In this document: positions 52,632 through 61,316 of the stretch, in pieces
Numbering within the stretch: position 1 is the first letter of the stretch
How the letters are laid out: the number at the start of each line of letters is the position of its first letter
DNA from: Mycolicibacterium sp. P9-64
GTDB lineage: Bacteria; Actinomycetota; Actinomycetes; Mycobacteriales; Mycobacteriaceae
Direction of reading: 5' to 3'
NCBI RefSeq assembly: GCF_008329605.1
Contig: NZ_NPKO01000001.1
Coordinates: 310,001-374,000, forward strand
Length of the DNA stretch: 64,000 nucleotides
Position numbers and translations under genes: made by a program
The notes under the pieces: generated by a model
Seen by the model: only the letters and a program-made list of their open reading frames with translations
Databases searched by the model: none
Told to the model about the DNA's origin: nothing

Positions 52632-53264
52632 TTACCCTCGGCTGTGCTGCTGTGGCGTCTCGTAGGGATCGATCTGTGCGGGCGCCGCGTCGACGGCGGG
52701 AGCGAAGTCATCGCCGCCCGTCACCTGGCCGCCGTCAGCGGGCGCACTGCCGATGACCTCGGACGTCCCCGCGCTGGGCGCAATGCCGCTGTCTGCGGGC
52801 GCGCCGCCGGCGGCAGGTACCCAAGCCAGAAGGTCCTGAGTTCCATCGTTGTAGACGACGCTGTTGGGCACGTCACCGACGACGTCGAAGTACAGCGTGC
52901 CGGTCGTCTGGCCCCCAGGCGGCGCCGCAGGGACGCCCCCACCGATGACCCGGTAGTTCTGGCCGCTCTCGGCCCGGGCGTTGAACAACGGGATCAACGG
53001 AGTGGCCCAACCGCCGAGGCCCTCGACGGTGACGGTGGCGGCGTAGAGCTGGCCGTTGTGGGGCACGGCGTCCGAGCTCGGGGACAGCCCCGCCACCGTG
53101 TAGCCGATCATCGGTGCACCGGTGACGGAGTCGTTGAGCGTCTCCTGCTGACCGAACGCCTTGATGTTGTTGGCCGCCGACGCGGGCGCGACGGTGCCGG
53201 CCGCGACGCCAACCCCGATCGCGGTGGCAGCAACGGCTCCCGCAAGTTTGTTGATCCTCACCAT
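52632..53264 (-). CDS. MPT63-like (DUF1942) secreted protein with extended C-terminus
   Basis: This 210-residue protein has signal peptide MVRINKLAGAVAATAIGVGVAAGTVAPASA. The mature part follows the MPT63 immunoglobulin-like fold: TLNDSVTGAPMIGYTVAGLSPSS, LYAATVTVEGLGGWATPLIPLFNARAESGQNYRV, then G-T-L-Y-F-D-V-V-G and TQDLLAW. MPT63 of tuberculosis ends at about this point, whereas here an Ala/Pro/Asp-rich tail of about 50 residues follows. The role of MPT63 proteins is unknown; they are abundant secreted antigens. Confidence 0.85.
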   Translation of the reverse strand: MVRINKLAGAVAATAIGVGVAAGTVAPASAANNIKAFGQQETLNDSVTGAPMIGYTVAGLSPSSDAVPHNGQLYAATVTVEGLGGWATPLIPLFNARAESGQNYRVIGGGVPAAPPGGQTTGTLYFDVVGDVPNSVVYNDGTQDLLAWVPAAGGAPADSGIAPSAGTSEVIGSAPADGGQVTGGDDFAPAVDAAPAQIDPYETPQQHSRG

Positions 53265-53367
53265 GACTCGCCCTCCTGTGTCGACGCCCTCCCTGCGCGA
53301 GGGATCCGCACGTCACGGTACAAGTCCACGGTGATTGGCATTCGAAGTTCCCGAATCTGACGTTCGG

Positions 53368-55497
53368 CTATCCGTCCGCGCCGTCGCTGCCCGCCTTGCC
53401 GCTGCTGCCCTGCCCGGCACCGTTTGCGCCTTGACCGCCGGCACCACCTGGCGCGCCCACACCGCCCGGCCCGCCGTCGCCGCCGTTGCCACCGTTGCCA
53501 CCGAACTGCCCTGGGTGCACGCCACCGCCCGGTCCGCCCTTGCCGCCGGGTGCCCCCACGCCGCCTGCGCCTCCGTCACCGCCGTTGCCGCCGTTGCCGA
53601 AGGAATAGTTGCCGGGCTTGGTCTCTCCTCCGACTCCGCCGTCGCCGCCGGGTGAGCCGGCGGCGCTGTCGCCGCCACGACCGCCGTTGCCGCCGTTGGT
53701 AGGTCCACCGATTACGCCGTTGAAGGTGGCGACGCCGCCGTCACCGCCTGCGCCGCCGCGACCGGAGGCCGTGCCGCTGGTTCCACCGTTGCCCCCGTCG
53801 CCTCCCGTTGCAGCCGCGTATCCGCCTCCGAAGCCGTCGCCGCCGTGTCCACCGGCGCCTCCGTCACCGACCACGCCGCCGCTGCCTCCGTCGCCTCCGG
53901 CACCTGCGGTCGCCTGGCCGAACACCGTCTGCGCGTTGCCCCCGGTGCCACCCGCACCTCCGCTTCCGAGGCCGAGGGCGTCGCCACCGGTGCCACCCGC
54001 GCCGGCGGTTGCCGCGCTAAGGACGTTCGCCGCACCGCCGCCGTTGCCGCCTGCGCCGCCTGCTCCGAGGGCCGTCCCACCGAGTCCGCCGTTGCCGCCG
54101 GACCCGCCAGTTGAGCCAAATCCACCGGTGCCGCCCGCACCGCCCGTGCCAAACATGCCGGCGTTGCCTCCGTCACCGCCCGACCCTGCGATGGCGGCCC
54201 AGCCTCCTTGACCACCTGCGCCGCCGTTGCCGATCAGCCCGCCGTTGCCGCCGCGACCACCCGCCGCTGCGGCCACGTCTGCCTCGGCTCCAGGCGTGGC
54301 GTCGCCGCCCCTGCCGCCGTTGCCGAACAGCAGACCGCCGTTGCCACCGTCCTGACCGGGTAGACCGTCACCGCCGTTTCCGATCAACAAGCCGGCGTTC
54401 TGGCCCGGTGCGCCATTGCCCACGAAGATGCCGAAGATCGAACCCACCAAAGTGCCGAGCCCCGCCGGTGGCGCAACTGGGGCATCGGCGACCAGCGCGG
54501 AGCTCGTTGCGGGTGCCGTTTCGTCGGACTTATTCGCCGCCAACGACTTAACCTCGGGCGTGTCCGTCGCGGTGCTCACCGGTTCTGGAGCCTTCGACTC
54601 AGCGGCCGGGCTGATGGCATTGGCGCTGACTTGCTGCGTGCTGGCAGCGGACACAAGGGGGGTACCAAAGATCGATCCCTCTACGGCAGCCAGCTGTTGG
54701 CCGTACTGGGAGATGGCGCCGAGGATGGCTGACAGGGCTCCGGGGATGTCCTGTCGGCCGTCGATGACGGCACCGAGTGCTGCGGTGATGTCGGTGATGA
54801 CGGGTCGCAGGAAGTAGGCGGTCAGCGCATACGGTTGTGCGGAGATCACTGCCGGAATGCCCAGGTTTATGCCGAGCACCGGTGAGGCGATACCACCGGC
54901 CGCCTGCAGGGCGAAGCCGACCAAGCTGCCGAGGCCTCCGATTGCCGAACCGATGCCCAGGTTCGGCAGAGGCAGTGCCGCAGCGTCGGCTTGAATGCTC
55001 TCTGCGTTCGCGCTTAGTTGCTGCGTGCTGGCAGCGGCTCCCAGGAGCCCGCCGCCGAAGATGCCGCTCTCGATGGCAGCCAACTGTTGTCCATATTGGG
55101 AGATGGCGCCGAGGATGGCTGACAGGCCACCAGGGATGTCCTGTCGGCCGTCGATGACGGCACCGAGTGCTGCGGTGATGTCGGTGATGACGGGTCGGAG
55201 GAAGTAGGCGGTCAGCGCATACGGTTGTGCGGAGATCACTGCCGGAATGCCCAGGTTTATGCCGAGCACCGGTGAGGCGATACCACCGGCCGCCTGCATG
55301 GCGAAACCGGTCAACGATCCCACAGCACTGACAGCCTGGCCGATGCCCGCCAACTCCACCGGAGCTTCCACGACGCGTGTCAGTGCGGGCGGTGGTGTTG
55401 GCGCCGGCGCCAGATTGATGGCAGCCGTAGCGACGGTGATGGTTGCCATCCCGGCCATCAATGTGGTCGATGACTTTCGCATTGTTGCCACAGACAT
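53368..55497 (-). CDS. PGRS-type Gly-rich exported protein with duplicated N-terminal module and no PE domain
   Basis: The protein has 709 residues. A signal-like N-terminus (STTLMAGMATITVATAAINLAP) is followed by two near-identical modules of about 130 residues (Q-A-A-G-G-I-A-S-P-V-L-G-I-N-L-G, YALTAYFLRPVITDITAALGAVIDGRQDIPG, LSAILGAISQYGQQLAA). A short linker leads to a PGRS-like array of GGNGG/GGAGG repeats (about residues 365-709). The PE domain that normally precedes PGRS repeats is absent. By analogy it is cell-wall or surface located; function is unknown. Confidence 0.8.
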   Translation of the reverse strand: MSVATMRKSSTTLMAGMATITVATAAINLAPAPTPPPALTRVVEAPVELAGIGQAVSAVGSLTGFAMQAAGGIASPVLGINLGIPAVISAQPYALTAYFLRPVITDITAALGAVIDGRQDIPGGLSAILGAISQYGQQLAAIESGIFGGGLLGAAASTQQLSANAESIQADAAALPLPNLGIGSAIGGLGSLVGFALQAAGGIASPVLGINLGIPAVISAQPYALTAYFLRPVITDITAALGAVIDGRQDIPGALSAILGAISQYGQQLAAVEGSIFGTPLVSAASTQQVSANAISPAAESKAPEPVSTATDTPEVKSLAANKSDETAPATSSALVADAPVAPPAGLGTLVGSIFGIFVGNGAPGQNAGLLIGNGGDGLPGQDGGNGGLLFGNGGRGGDATPGAEADVAAAAGGRGGNGGLIGNGGAGGQGGWAAIAGSGGDGGNAGMFGTGGAGGTGGFGSTGGSGGNGGLGGTALGAGGAGGNGGGAANVLSAATAGAGGTGGDALGLGSGGAGGTGGNAQTVFGQATAGAGGDGGSGGVVGDGGAGGHGGDGFGGGYAAATGGDGGNGGTSGTASGRGGAGGDGGVATFNGVIGGPTNGGNGGRGGDSAAGSPGGDGGVGGETKPGNYSFGNGGNGGDGGAGGVGAPGGKGGPGGGVHPGQFGGNGGNGGDGGPGGVGAPGGAGGQGANGAGQGSSGKAGSDGADG
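53380..54415 (-). repeat. PGRS low-complexity repeat array
   Basis: Reading on the minus strand this segment is a chain of Gly-Gly-X units (GGNGG, GGAGG, GGDGG) encoded by GCC/GGC-rich triplet repeats. Such arrays expand and contract readily and are hard to assemble from short reads. It also creates long meaningless frames on the other strand. Confidence 0.85.
54632..55320 (-). repeat. 390-bp tandem duplication encoding the N-terminal module
   Basis: Blocks at about 54632-54930 and 55018-55320 are nearly identical, with an offset of 390 bp over the best-conserved part. Stretches of over 100 bp match with only scattered changes. The high nucleotide identity suggests a recent duplication or ongoing gene conversion. 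Confidence 0.8.
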
Positions 55498-55994
55498 GAC
55501 TTATCCTTCGCTGTCGACAATTATAACAACCAGTCATTTGCAGCAGATGGAACGAGAAAGCCGTCCGCCCAGGGTATTTGGCATTATTCTGACTGATCTT
55601 GTTCGAAATTATGCATAGCTAAGTGGTTTCCCACAAGAGGTCGCAGAATTTGCTAAGACGTCACTAACCCATCGTTGCGCACGGCAAAGTTCCCGGCCTG
55701 CTCGGAAAGACGCCAACAAACGCAAACATTCGAGGAGCGAGGGCGCTTGAGTCGATGGCAAGGGTCAAACTAGCCGCGAGCAAATCTGCTGTCGACCGCC
55801 GCGGGCACGTCATACCGGCGGTGTTCGAGGCGCTTCGGCGGTCTCGTGGAGGCGACATCGGACCTATTTACAGCTACGTCACGGTAACCACGAGAGCTGT
55901 GAAGAAGATTCCTTCAGCTATCACTGTTCGACTACGCCAGGAAGTGTTACCGTCCTGAGATAGGCGTGAGACCTTCATTGAAGGGACAGGTCAA
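55498..55994. other. gene-free divergent promoter region between two surface-protein genes
   Basis: These 497 bp lie between the leftward PGRS-like gene and the rightward PE-PPE-like gene. The left half is AT-richer. TACCGT at about 55947-55952 could be a -10 for the PE-PPE-like gene, and GAAGGGACAGG at 55979-55989 is its ribosome site. A 67-codon frame at 55755-55958 has no ribosome site or recognisable product and is not called. Confidence 0.45.
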
Positions 55995-58343
55995 ATGTCA
56001 TCGAGAAATCGCAGACGCCTCCGTTCGGCTAAGCGGACCGCCGCTATGAGCGTTGCTACCGCAACCATCGCCGCGCTAGTTGTCGGTACGGCTCCGCCGC
56101 CTCTGGCAAACGCGGCAATGCTACCGGCGAGTAACACGAGCGTCGCACCCGCTGATGAGCCCATGACGGTGGCAGAGCTGATCAACCTCGTCGCCTTGGT
56201 GCTATCCAGCAATCTCGCGGCCACACCGGGATCGCCGGGACTGCCGCCCATGGCACTCGCGCCAGGGGCGCCCGACCCCAATTCGATTCCGGATCTCAGC
56301 TTCGGCCTCGGACCGAGGGCCTACGACTCGTTGCAGTCGTTGGGCGCGTCGCTCGAGTCGGGGTTCCTCAACAACGTCAACTTGTCCGGGCTGCTGCAGT
56401 CTCTGGGTTATGACCCCGAGACCGCCATCAACACGGCGCTGGGCAACTTGCTAGTCGAGACCCTGACCGGCGTCACGGTCCCCGTCGGAGACGTCCCCGT
56501 GCTGGGTCCCATTCTCACGAGCGCCGGCGTCACCAACGTGGCGGCGCTGCTCGCGCTTCTCGGATTCAACCTCGCCGATCCGTTCAACCTCTCTGGAGCG
56601 GCCACGCCAGGCATCAACATCATCACCTCGGGCCCTCCGTTCAGCCTGTTGAAGTTCTTGGGGGTGGACCTCGGATGGGTGCCGGGGTTCCCCAACTCGG
56701 TTGCCGACGAAGTCAACGGGACGCCGTACCTAGGCATCAGCCCGGTGAGCGTTCTCGAAACGCTCAAGGGCCTCCCAGGAGTTACCGCGCTGCAAAAGAT
56801 CACGCTGAACACGGTGGTGATTCCTGCAGTCGAGGCAATCCTGGGTGACGGCAACGCGATCGACGTCCGGTTGCCCATCGTCCTCGGGTTTGGTCTCGGC
56901 GCCTTCGCGGCAGGCATGGCCTATCCGCAGGTCGTCGCGGACTTGCAGAATCAACCCGGCGGTGCGACGTACGCGGGTAGCAGCCCACTGCTCGGCAGTC
57001 TCACGATCCTGCCGATGATCTTGCTGCGCAATCCCGGTCGCGCCAACGGTGGACTGTTCGCGCGCTTCTATCCCGCGGCTGGATTGTTGGGCATCGACAC
57101 CGTAACGCCGGACACCGAGGTGAGCAGCAGCGTCAAGCCCGGCGGCCCGTTCAACATCCCGATCGGCACCACCGGCATCGTGCTCGGCGGAGCGAACCTC
57201 GTCCCGATCAAGGTCGACGGGACGGTGGAATACGACCCGCTGTCCGATGTACCGGCCTGGCCGAATCCGGTCGCCCTCGCGAATTCTGCTGCTGCACTGC
57301 TCTTCCCGACCTACCTTCTGCGGGGCATCACGGATGCGAGCCTGACCCAGGTGCTCGACGGTCAGCTGAAGCCGCAGCTCGCCGCGGCCCTCGCCAACAC
57401 GTCCGGTCCGCTTGCCCTGAACTTCTATCTCACGGTCCCGGTCAACAACGCGCTGCCGTTGCTGGAGCCGGTCAAGTTGCCGATCGACGTGATCAACCTG
57501 TTCACCGGCGCGAACCTGAACAACCCCATCGCCACGGCGCTGGAGCCCGCGCTGACCAGCCTGGTGAATCTCGGCTACACGGACGTGAAGCGCAACGTCG
57601 TCAACGGTATCCCGCAATACGACCGCACCCTCGACCAAGCGAATGTGATCACTCCATTCGGCACGCTGCCTTCAGGTGTCGATTGGGGCCAGTTGCCCGG
57701 CGACCTTCTCCTGCAGCTCGGCGCAGGTGTTCAGCAGGCGATCACCCAGGGCCTCGTCAGCAATACGCCGGTCATCAATCCGTTGGGGATCCTCGCCAAT
57801 CTCTTGGGCATCAACCTGCCTGGCTCGGCGAACGCGGTGAGTCCGTTGAGCGGGCTGACCGATCTCTCCACACTCAACGGCAGTGCCGTCAACGCTGCCG
57901 CCGGTGCTGCGGTCCCTCCGGCGGCGCAGGCGCGGAGCCTGGCTCCAAGTGCTGCCAGCCCGTCGGCGGACAAGGGAGACAAGGACATCGACGCCAAGGC
58001 TGACGCCGACGCTGCGGCGTTGGCGAAGAGTTCGGTGAAGGCGCCGGAGGACGATACCGACGCCACCCCCGTCGTCGACAAGACGCCGGCCAAGCCCGAC
58101 AAGCCCTCCACCGCGACGAGCGTGAAGACCGGTGTGGACGCCTCGATCAAGGACGCTGTCGATGGTTTTGGCAAGGTCGTCAAGGACGTCCAGGACAGCG
58201 TGCAGAAGACGGTGAATGCGGTGACCGGTGCCCACAAGCCTGCCAATGAACCCGGCGACAACACCGCCGACAAACCGAGTTCCGCTGACAAGCCCAGCGA
58301 CAACGCCAACGCCAACAAGTCAAGCGACAGCTCGGCGGGCTAG
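55995..58343 (+). CDS. exported PE-PPE-domain-like protein with a degenerate active site
   Basis: The protein has 782 residues. A signal-type N-terminus (SVATATIAALVVGTAPPPLANA) leads into about 580 residues resembling the PE-PPE alpha/beta-hydrolase domain, notably the RNPGRANGGLFARF block near 346 and the P-L-L-E-P-V-K...L-V-N-L-G-Y-T-D end. Where PE-PPE esterases have G-x-S-x-G/A, this chain reads L-G298-F-G-L-G302, without Ser, so esterase activity is doubtful. The last 140 residues are a charged Lys/Asp/Ala/Pro tail. No PE or PPE N-terminal domain is present. The assignment is by pattern and remote. Confidence 0.6.
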   Translation: MSSRNRRRLRSAKRTAAMSVATATIAALVVGTAPPPLANAAMLPASNTSVAPADEPMTVAELINLVALVLSSNLAATPGSPGLPPMALAPGAPDPNSIPDLSFGLGPRAYDSLQSLGASLESGFLNNVNLSGLLQSLGYDPETAINTALGNLLVETLTGVTVPVGDVPVLGPILTSAGVTNVAALLALLGFNLADPFNLSGAATPGINIITSGPPFSLLKFLGVDLGWVPGFPNSVADEVNGTPYLGISPVSVLETLKGLPGVTALQKITLNTVVIPAVEAILGDGNAIDVRLPIVLGFGLGAFAAGMAYPQVVADLQNQPGGATYAGSSPLLGSLTILPMILLRNPGRANGGLFARFYPAAGLLGIDTVTPDTEVSSSVKPGGPFNIPIGTTGIVLGGANLVPIKVDGTVEYDPLSDVPAWPNPVALANSAAALLFPTYLLRGITDASLTQVLDGQLKPQLAAALANTSGPLALNFYLTVPVNNALPLLEPVKLPIDVINLFTGANLNNPIATALEPALTSLVNLGYTDVKRNVVNGIPQYDRTLDQANVITPFGTLPSGVDWGQLPGDLLLQLGAGVQQAITQGLVSNTPVINPLGILANLLGINLPGSANAVSPLSGLTDLSTLNGSAVNAAAGAAVPPAAQARSLAPSAASPSADKGDKDIDAKADADAAALAKSSVKAPEDDTDATPVVDKTPAKPDKPSTATSVKTGVDASIKDAVDGFGKVVKDVQDSVQKTVNAVTGAHKPANEPGDNTADKPSSADKPSDNANANKSSDSSAG

Positions 58344-58349
58344 AGCGCG

Positions 58350-60341
58350 TTAGCCTTCAACGCTCGACAACCGCCGAGTCCACTTGTACAGACCGGCCAG
58401 AACGGCAACGAACACCACCACGCCCAAGATCTCGGCCCAGTTCTCGAATCCCTCGCCCACGATCGCGAGCGGGGAGTCGCTGCCGGAGCCGGCGACGATG
58501 CCCGCGAACACCACACCGAACAAGCTCTCGCCCACGATGAGGCCCGTTGCCATCAGAACGCCGAGGCGTTTCTTCTGCTCGACGTCGCCGCCGGTGCGCT
58601 CCGCCCACCTGTCGTAGTAGCGGCCCAGAAGCGCGCCGAGCGGGATGATCAAGGTCAGCGACATCGGCAGGTACATGCCCATCCCGACCGCCAGGGGCGG
58701 AAGGGCGAACTTCGTCCTCCTCTTCAGCACCTCGTCGATGACGATCACGACGGCACCGATCGCGACCCCGAGACCCAAGAGGCCCCAATCCAAGTCGCCG
58801 CCGAAGACACCCTTGGCGAGCGAGGAGATCAACGCGGCTTGCGGTGCGGCGAGCGCGTTCTCACCGGCGCCCGGTGCGCCGAGGAAGCCGAACGCGGTGT
58901 TCAGCAGGGTGAGCACGGGCGGAATCACCAGCCCACCGAAGACGACGCCGATCACCAGCGCGACCTGCTGCCGCCACGGGGTGGCGCCGACGAGCTGACC
59001 GGTCTTGAGGTCCTGAAGGTTGTCGTTGGAGATGGTGGCGATGCCGAACACGATCGCCGTGGCGAACAACGCGTAGGCCACCAGCCCCAACGTCTGCGCT
59101 GGGTCGTCACTGCGTCCGTGCACCACCACCAACACCAATGACGCGGCGACGACGACCAGAATGCCGAGCCCGGAGATCGGGCTATTGGATGAACCGATCA
59201 GGCCGGCCATGTAGCCGGCGACGGACGCGAGAACCGCGCCGAGCACGACGACGAACACCAGCGTCACCCCGATGATGAGCGGCGTGTTGCCGCCGATCTG
59301 CGTGCTCTCGAGGAACCACCACAGCAGCAGTCCGATGGGAATCAGCGAAAAGGCAATCGTGCCGCCGACGATCCAGATGGGCAGGTCCCGCTCGGTCAGC
59401 TCCACCTCGGTTCCGCTGCGGCGCAGGCGCGTTGAGGCGGCGGCGGCGCGGATTCCCCTGACGATCGGCCCGAGGATCTTGAGGAGCGTCCAGATGGCCG
59501 CGATGGCGATGGCGCCTGCGCCGACGAACCGGACGTCATGGGAGAACGTGCTCGACACGACGGTCTTCACTACGTCACTCTCGGCGATGTCACCCCAGGT
59601 CAGCGTCGGCAACAACACGAAGTAGGAGATCACCAATCCGACGATCATGGCGAAGCCGACGGTGACGCCCACCAAATGGCCGACGCCGATCAGTGCCAGC
59701 GACAGGCTCGCGCCGATCGTCGAACCGCCGGCGCCGAGGCGGAAGTAGACGGAGATGTCGCTCAGGAGCACCTTGGTCGCGGCCAGGAGCGAAAACCCCG
59801 CCGCTACAAGCGAACCGACGATGATTGCGCGCAGGCTCCGCTTGTTGCCCTCGCCACCGTCCACGGCCGCTTCGCCGACTTGGAGTACCTCGGCAGCGGC
59901 GACGCCCTCCGGGTACGGCAGGTCCGACCCGGTGACCAGCGCGCGTCGCAAGGGTACGGAGTACATCACGCCGAGGATGCCGCCCACGATGCACACGGCC
60001 ACCGTGATCCAGTACGGGAAGCCGGTCCACCACCCGATCATGATCAAGCCGGGGAGGACGAAGATGATCGCGGAGAGCGTGCCTGCTGCCGAGGCGATGG
60101 TCTGCACGATGTTGTTCTCGACGATCGTATGCCCGCGGAAGTACCGCAGGATCGCCATGGAGATGACTGCCGCCGGGATTGCGGTGGCAAACGTCAGGCC
60201 GACCTTGAGGCCCAGATAGACGTTGGCTGCGGTGAAGATGAGCGTGATGACGCCGCCGAGCACCACACCTCGCAGGGTGAGCTCGCGAATCGACGGAGCT
60301 GCCTTCGTGTTGTCGAGTTTCGTCATTAGTGCCACACCCAT
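58350..60341 (-). CDS. OPT-family oligopeptide transporter
   Basis: This 663-residue protein has about 16 transmembrane helices. It begins with LTLRGVVLGGVITLIFTAANVYLGLKVGLTFATAIPAAVISMAIL, the conserved OPT start, and has PYPEGVAAAEVL later. OPT carriers import oligopeptides or metal chelates by proton coupling. The start is ATG 60341 or ATG 60326 (MTKLDN); neither has a strong ribosome site. It converges on the PE-PPE-like gene with a 6-bp gap. Confidence 0.88.
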   Translation of the reverse strand: MGVALMTKLDNTKAAPSIRELTLRGVVLGGVITLIFTAANVYLGLKVGLTFATAIPAAVISMAILRYFRGHTIVENNIVQTIASAAGTLSAIIFVLPGLIMIGWWTGFPYWITVAVCIVGGILGVMYSVPLRRALVTGSDLPYPEGVAAAEVLQVGEAAVDGGEGNKRSLRAIIVGSLVAAGFSLLAATKVLLSDISVYFRLGAGGSTIGASLSLALIGVGHLVGVTVGFAMIVGLVISYFVLLPTLTWGDIAESDVVKTVVSSTFSHDVRFVGAGAIAIAAIWTLLKILGPIVRGIRAAAASTRLRRSGTEVELTERDLPIWIVGGTIAFSLIPIGLLLWWFLESTQIGGNTPLIIGVTLVFVVVLGAVLASVAGYMAGLIGSSNSPISGLGILVVVAASLVLVVVHGRSDDPAQTLGLVAYALFATAIVFGIATISNDNLQDLKTGQLVGATPWRQQVALVIGVVFGGLVIPPVLTLLNTAFGFLGAPGAGENALAAPQAALISSLAKGVFGGDLDWGLLGLGVAIGAVVIVIDEVLKRRTKFALPPLAVGMGMYLPMSLTLIIPLGALLGRYYDRWAERTGGDVEQKKRLGVLMATGLIVGESLFGVVFAGIVAGSGSDSPLAIVGEGFENWAEILGVVVFVAVLAGLYKWTRRLSSVEG

Positions 60342-60869
60342 TCACTAGCCGCGTGTAATCGTGCCCGGGCGATGCTAGTGGGTGGGCCGACCCTTTTCAG
60401 CCAGTTGGACGTCCCGTATGAATTTGACGGTTGCGCAGGGAATTCGGGGCCTGGGGTCGACGTCCGATTCGCCTAGGAATGGGCGTAGCCGGGGTGCCGG
60501 CAGCCGTGGCTACGATCGGCGGCACACGAATCGAGCAGATGTGCGAATCGAAAGACGTTGTTTTGGAGTCTGTTTCGATGGCCAGCTCTCGAAAAATGTC
60601 GAACTGTAGTGCTTCTGGCAAATCCGACGCTCCTCTGTGGCTGCCATGTCGATGCGAATCCGGCGCCGGGACCGGCCGATGTTGAGACGCAGGATGCGCG
60701 ACTGGGACTGGAGTCGGCGTGACGCGTGATCGTTGGACTTCGACGTGCGCTGCGCAGTCTGTTGCTGCCGAAGCCTTCGATGCAGGTCAAAAAACTGCAC
60801 GTCACGGGGTGTTTGACGACACAGGCCTAAAAGTCGCATCCATGATGCGCAATAAGTAGTGTCGCTGGA
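60342..60869. other. gene-free region upstream of nsrR
   Basis: These 528 bp separate the leftward OPT gene from the rightward nsrR-hmp operon. Short frames on both strands show no ribosome site, coding bias or known product. The right end holds a candidate NsrR operator (listed separately). A TAAGTAG-like element near 60852-60858 could be part of a -10. Confidence 0.45.
60831..60853. promoter_or_regulatory. candidate NsrR operator
   Basis: CGCATC-CAT-GATGCG (60835-60849) is a perfect 6-3-6 palindrome, and an 11-1-11 frame, as used by NsrR proteins, extends to 60831-60853 with partial symmetry. It ends 16 bp before the GTG of the nsrR-like gene, a position that would block transcription of nsrR-hmp when occupied. 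Confidence 0.55.
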
Positions 60870-61316
60870 GTGCAGTTGACCCGATTCACCGACCTGGGCA
60901 TGCGAGCGTTGATGCTGCTGGCCGCCAGTGAGCCCGGCGAGCATCGTGTCACGACCCGCCAGATCGCGATGCACGTCGGCGCCTCGGAGAACCACATCGC
61001 CAAGGCGGTCTCACGGTTGGCCGAACTCGGTCTGGTGCACGCCCGCCGCGGTCGTGTCGGCGGGCTGACGTTGACCGACGCCGGTCGCGACGTGTCGATC
61101 GGCTGGCTGATCCGCGAGCTCGAAGGCGACCGCGACGTCGTCGATTGCGATGGCGCGGTGGTGTGTCCCCTGATTTCCGGTTGTCGCCTGCGTAGGGCGC
61201 TCGCGGATGCCAAGAACGCCTTCTACGCCGAGCTCGACCGCTACACGGTCACCGATTTGGTGCGCACCCCCGCGCTCCAGCTAATGAGCCTCACCCCGAT
61301 GGAAAGGAACCCCTAG
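60870..61316 (+). CDS. nsrR: Rrf2-family nitric-oxide sensor repressor
   Basis: This 148-residue protein starts MQLTRFTDLGMRALMLLA, with a winged helix (VTTRQIAMHVGASENHIAKAVSRLAELGLV). The cluster-binding cysteines are C93, C99 and C105 in C-D-G-A-V-V-C-P-L-I-S-G-C, the same numbering as in the Streptomyces coelicolor [4Fe-4S] NsrR. Nitric oxide destroys the cluster and releases the DNA. The stop overlaps the hmp start by one base (TAGTG), so the repressor and its target are one operon. Confidence 0.92.
   Translation: MQLTRFTDLGMRALMLLAASEPGEHRVTTRQIAMHVGASENHIAKAVSRLAELGLVHARRGRVGGLTLTDAGRDVSIGWLIRELEGDRDVVDCDGAVVCPLISGCRLRRALADAKNAFYAELDRYTVTDLVRTPALQLMSLTPMERNP

Noticed and set aside
53380..54415. 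Possible CRISPR array
   Set aside because: The repeats are in-frame triplet-based Gly codons without constant spacers or a leader.
53424..54551. Rightward Pro/Arg-rich frames opposite the PGRS array
   Set aside because: They are the complement of Gly-Gly-X repeats and carry no start signals.
55755..55958. 67-codon rightward frame between the PGRS-like and PE-PPE-like genes
   Set aside because: No ribosome site, no signal peptide or known family; it lies in a promoter region.
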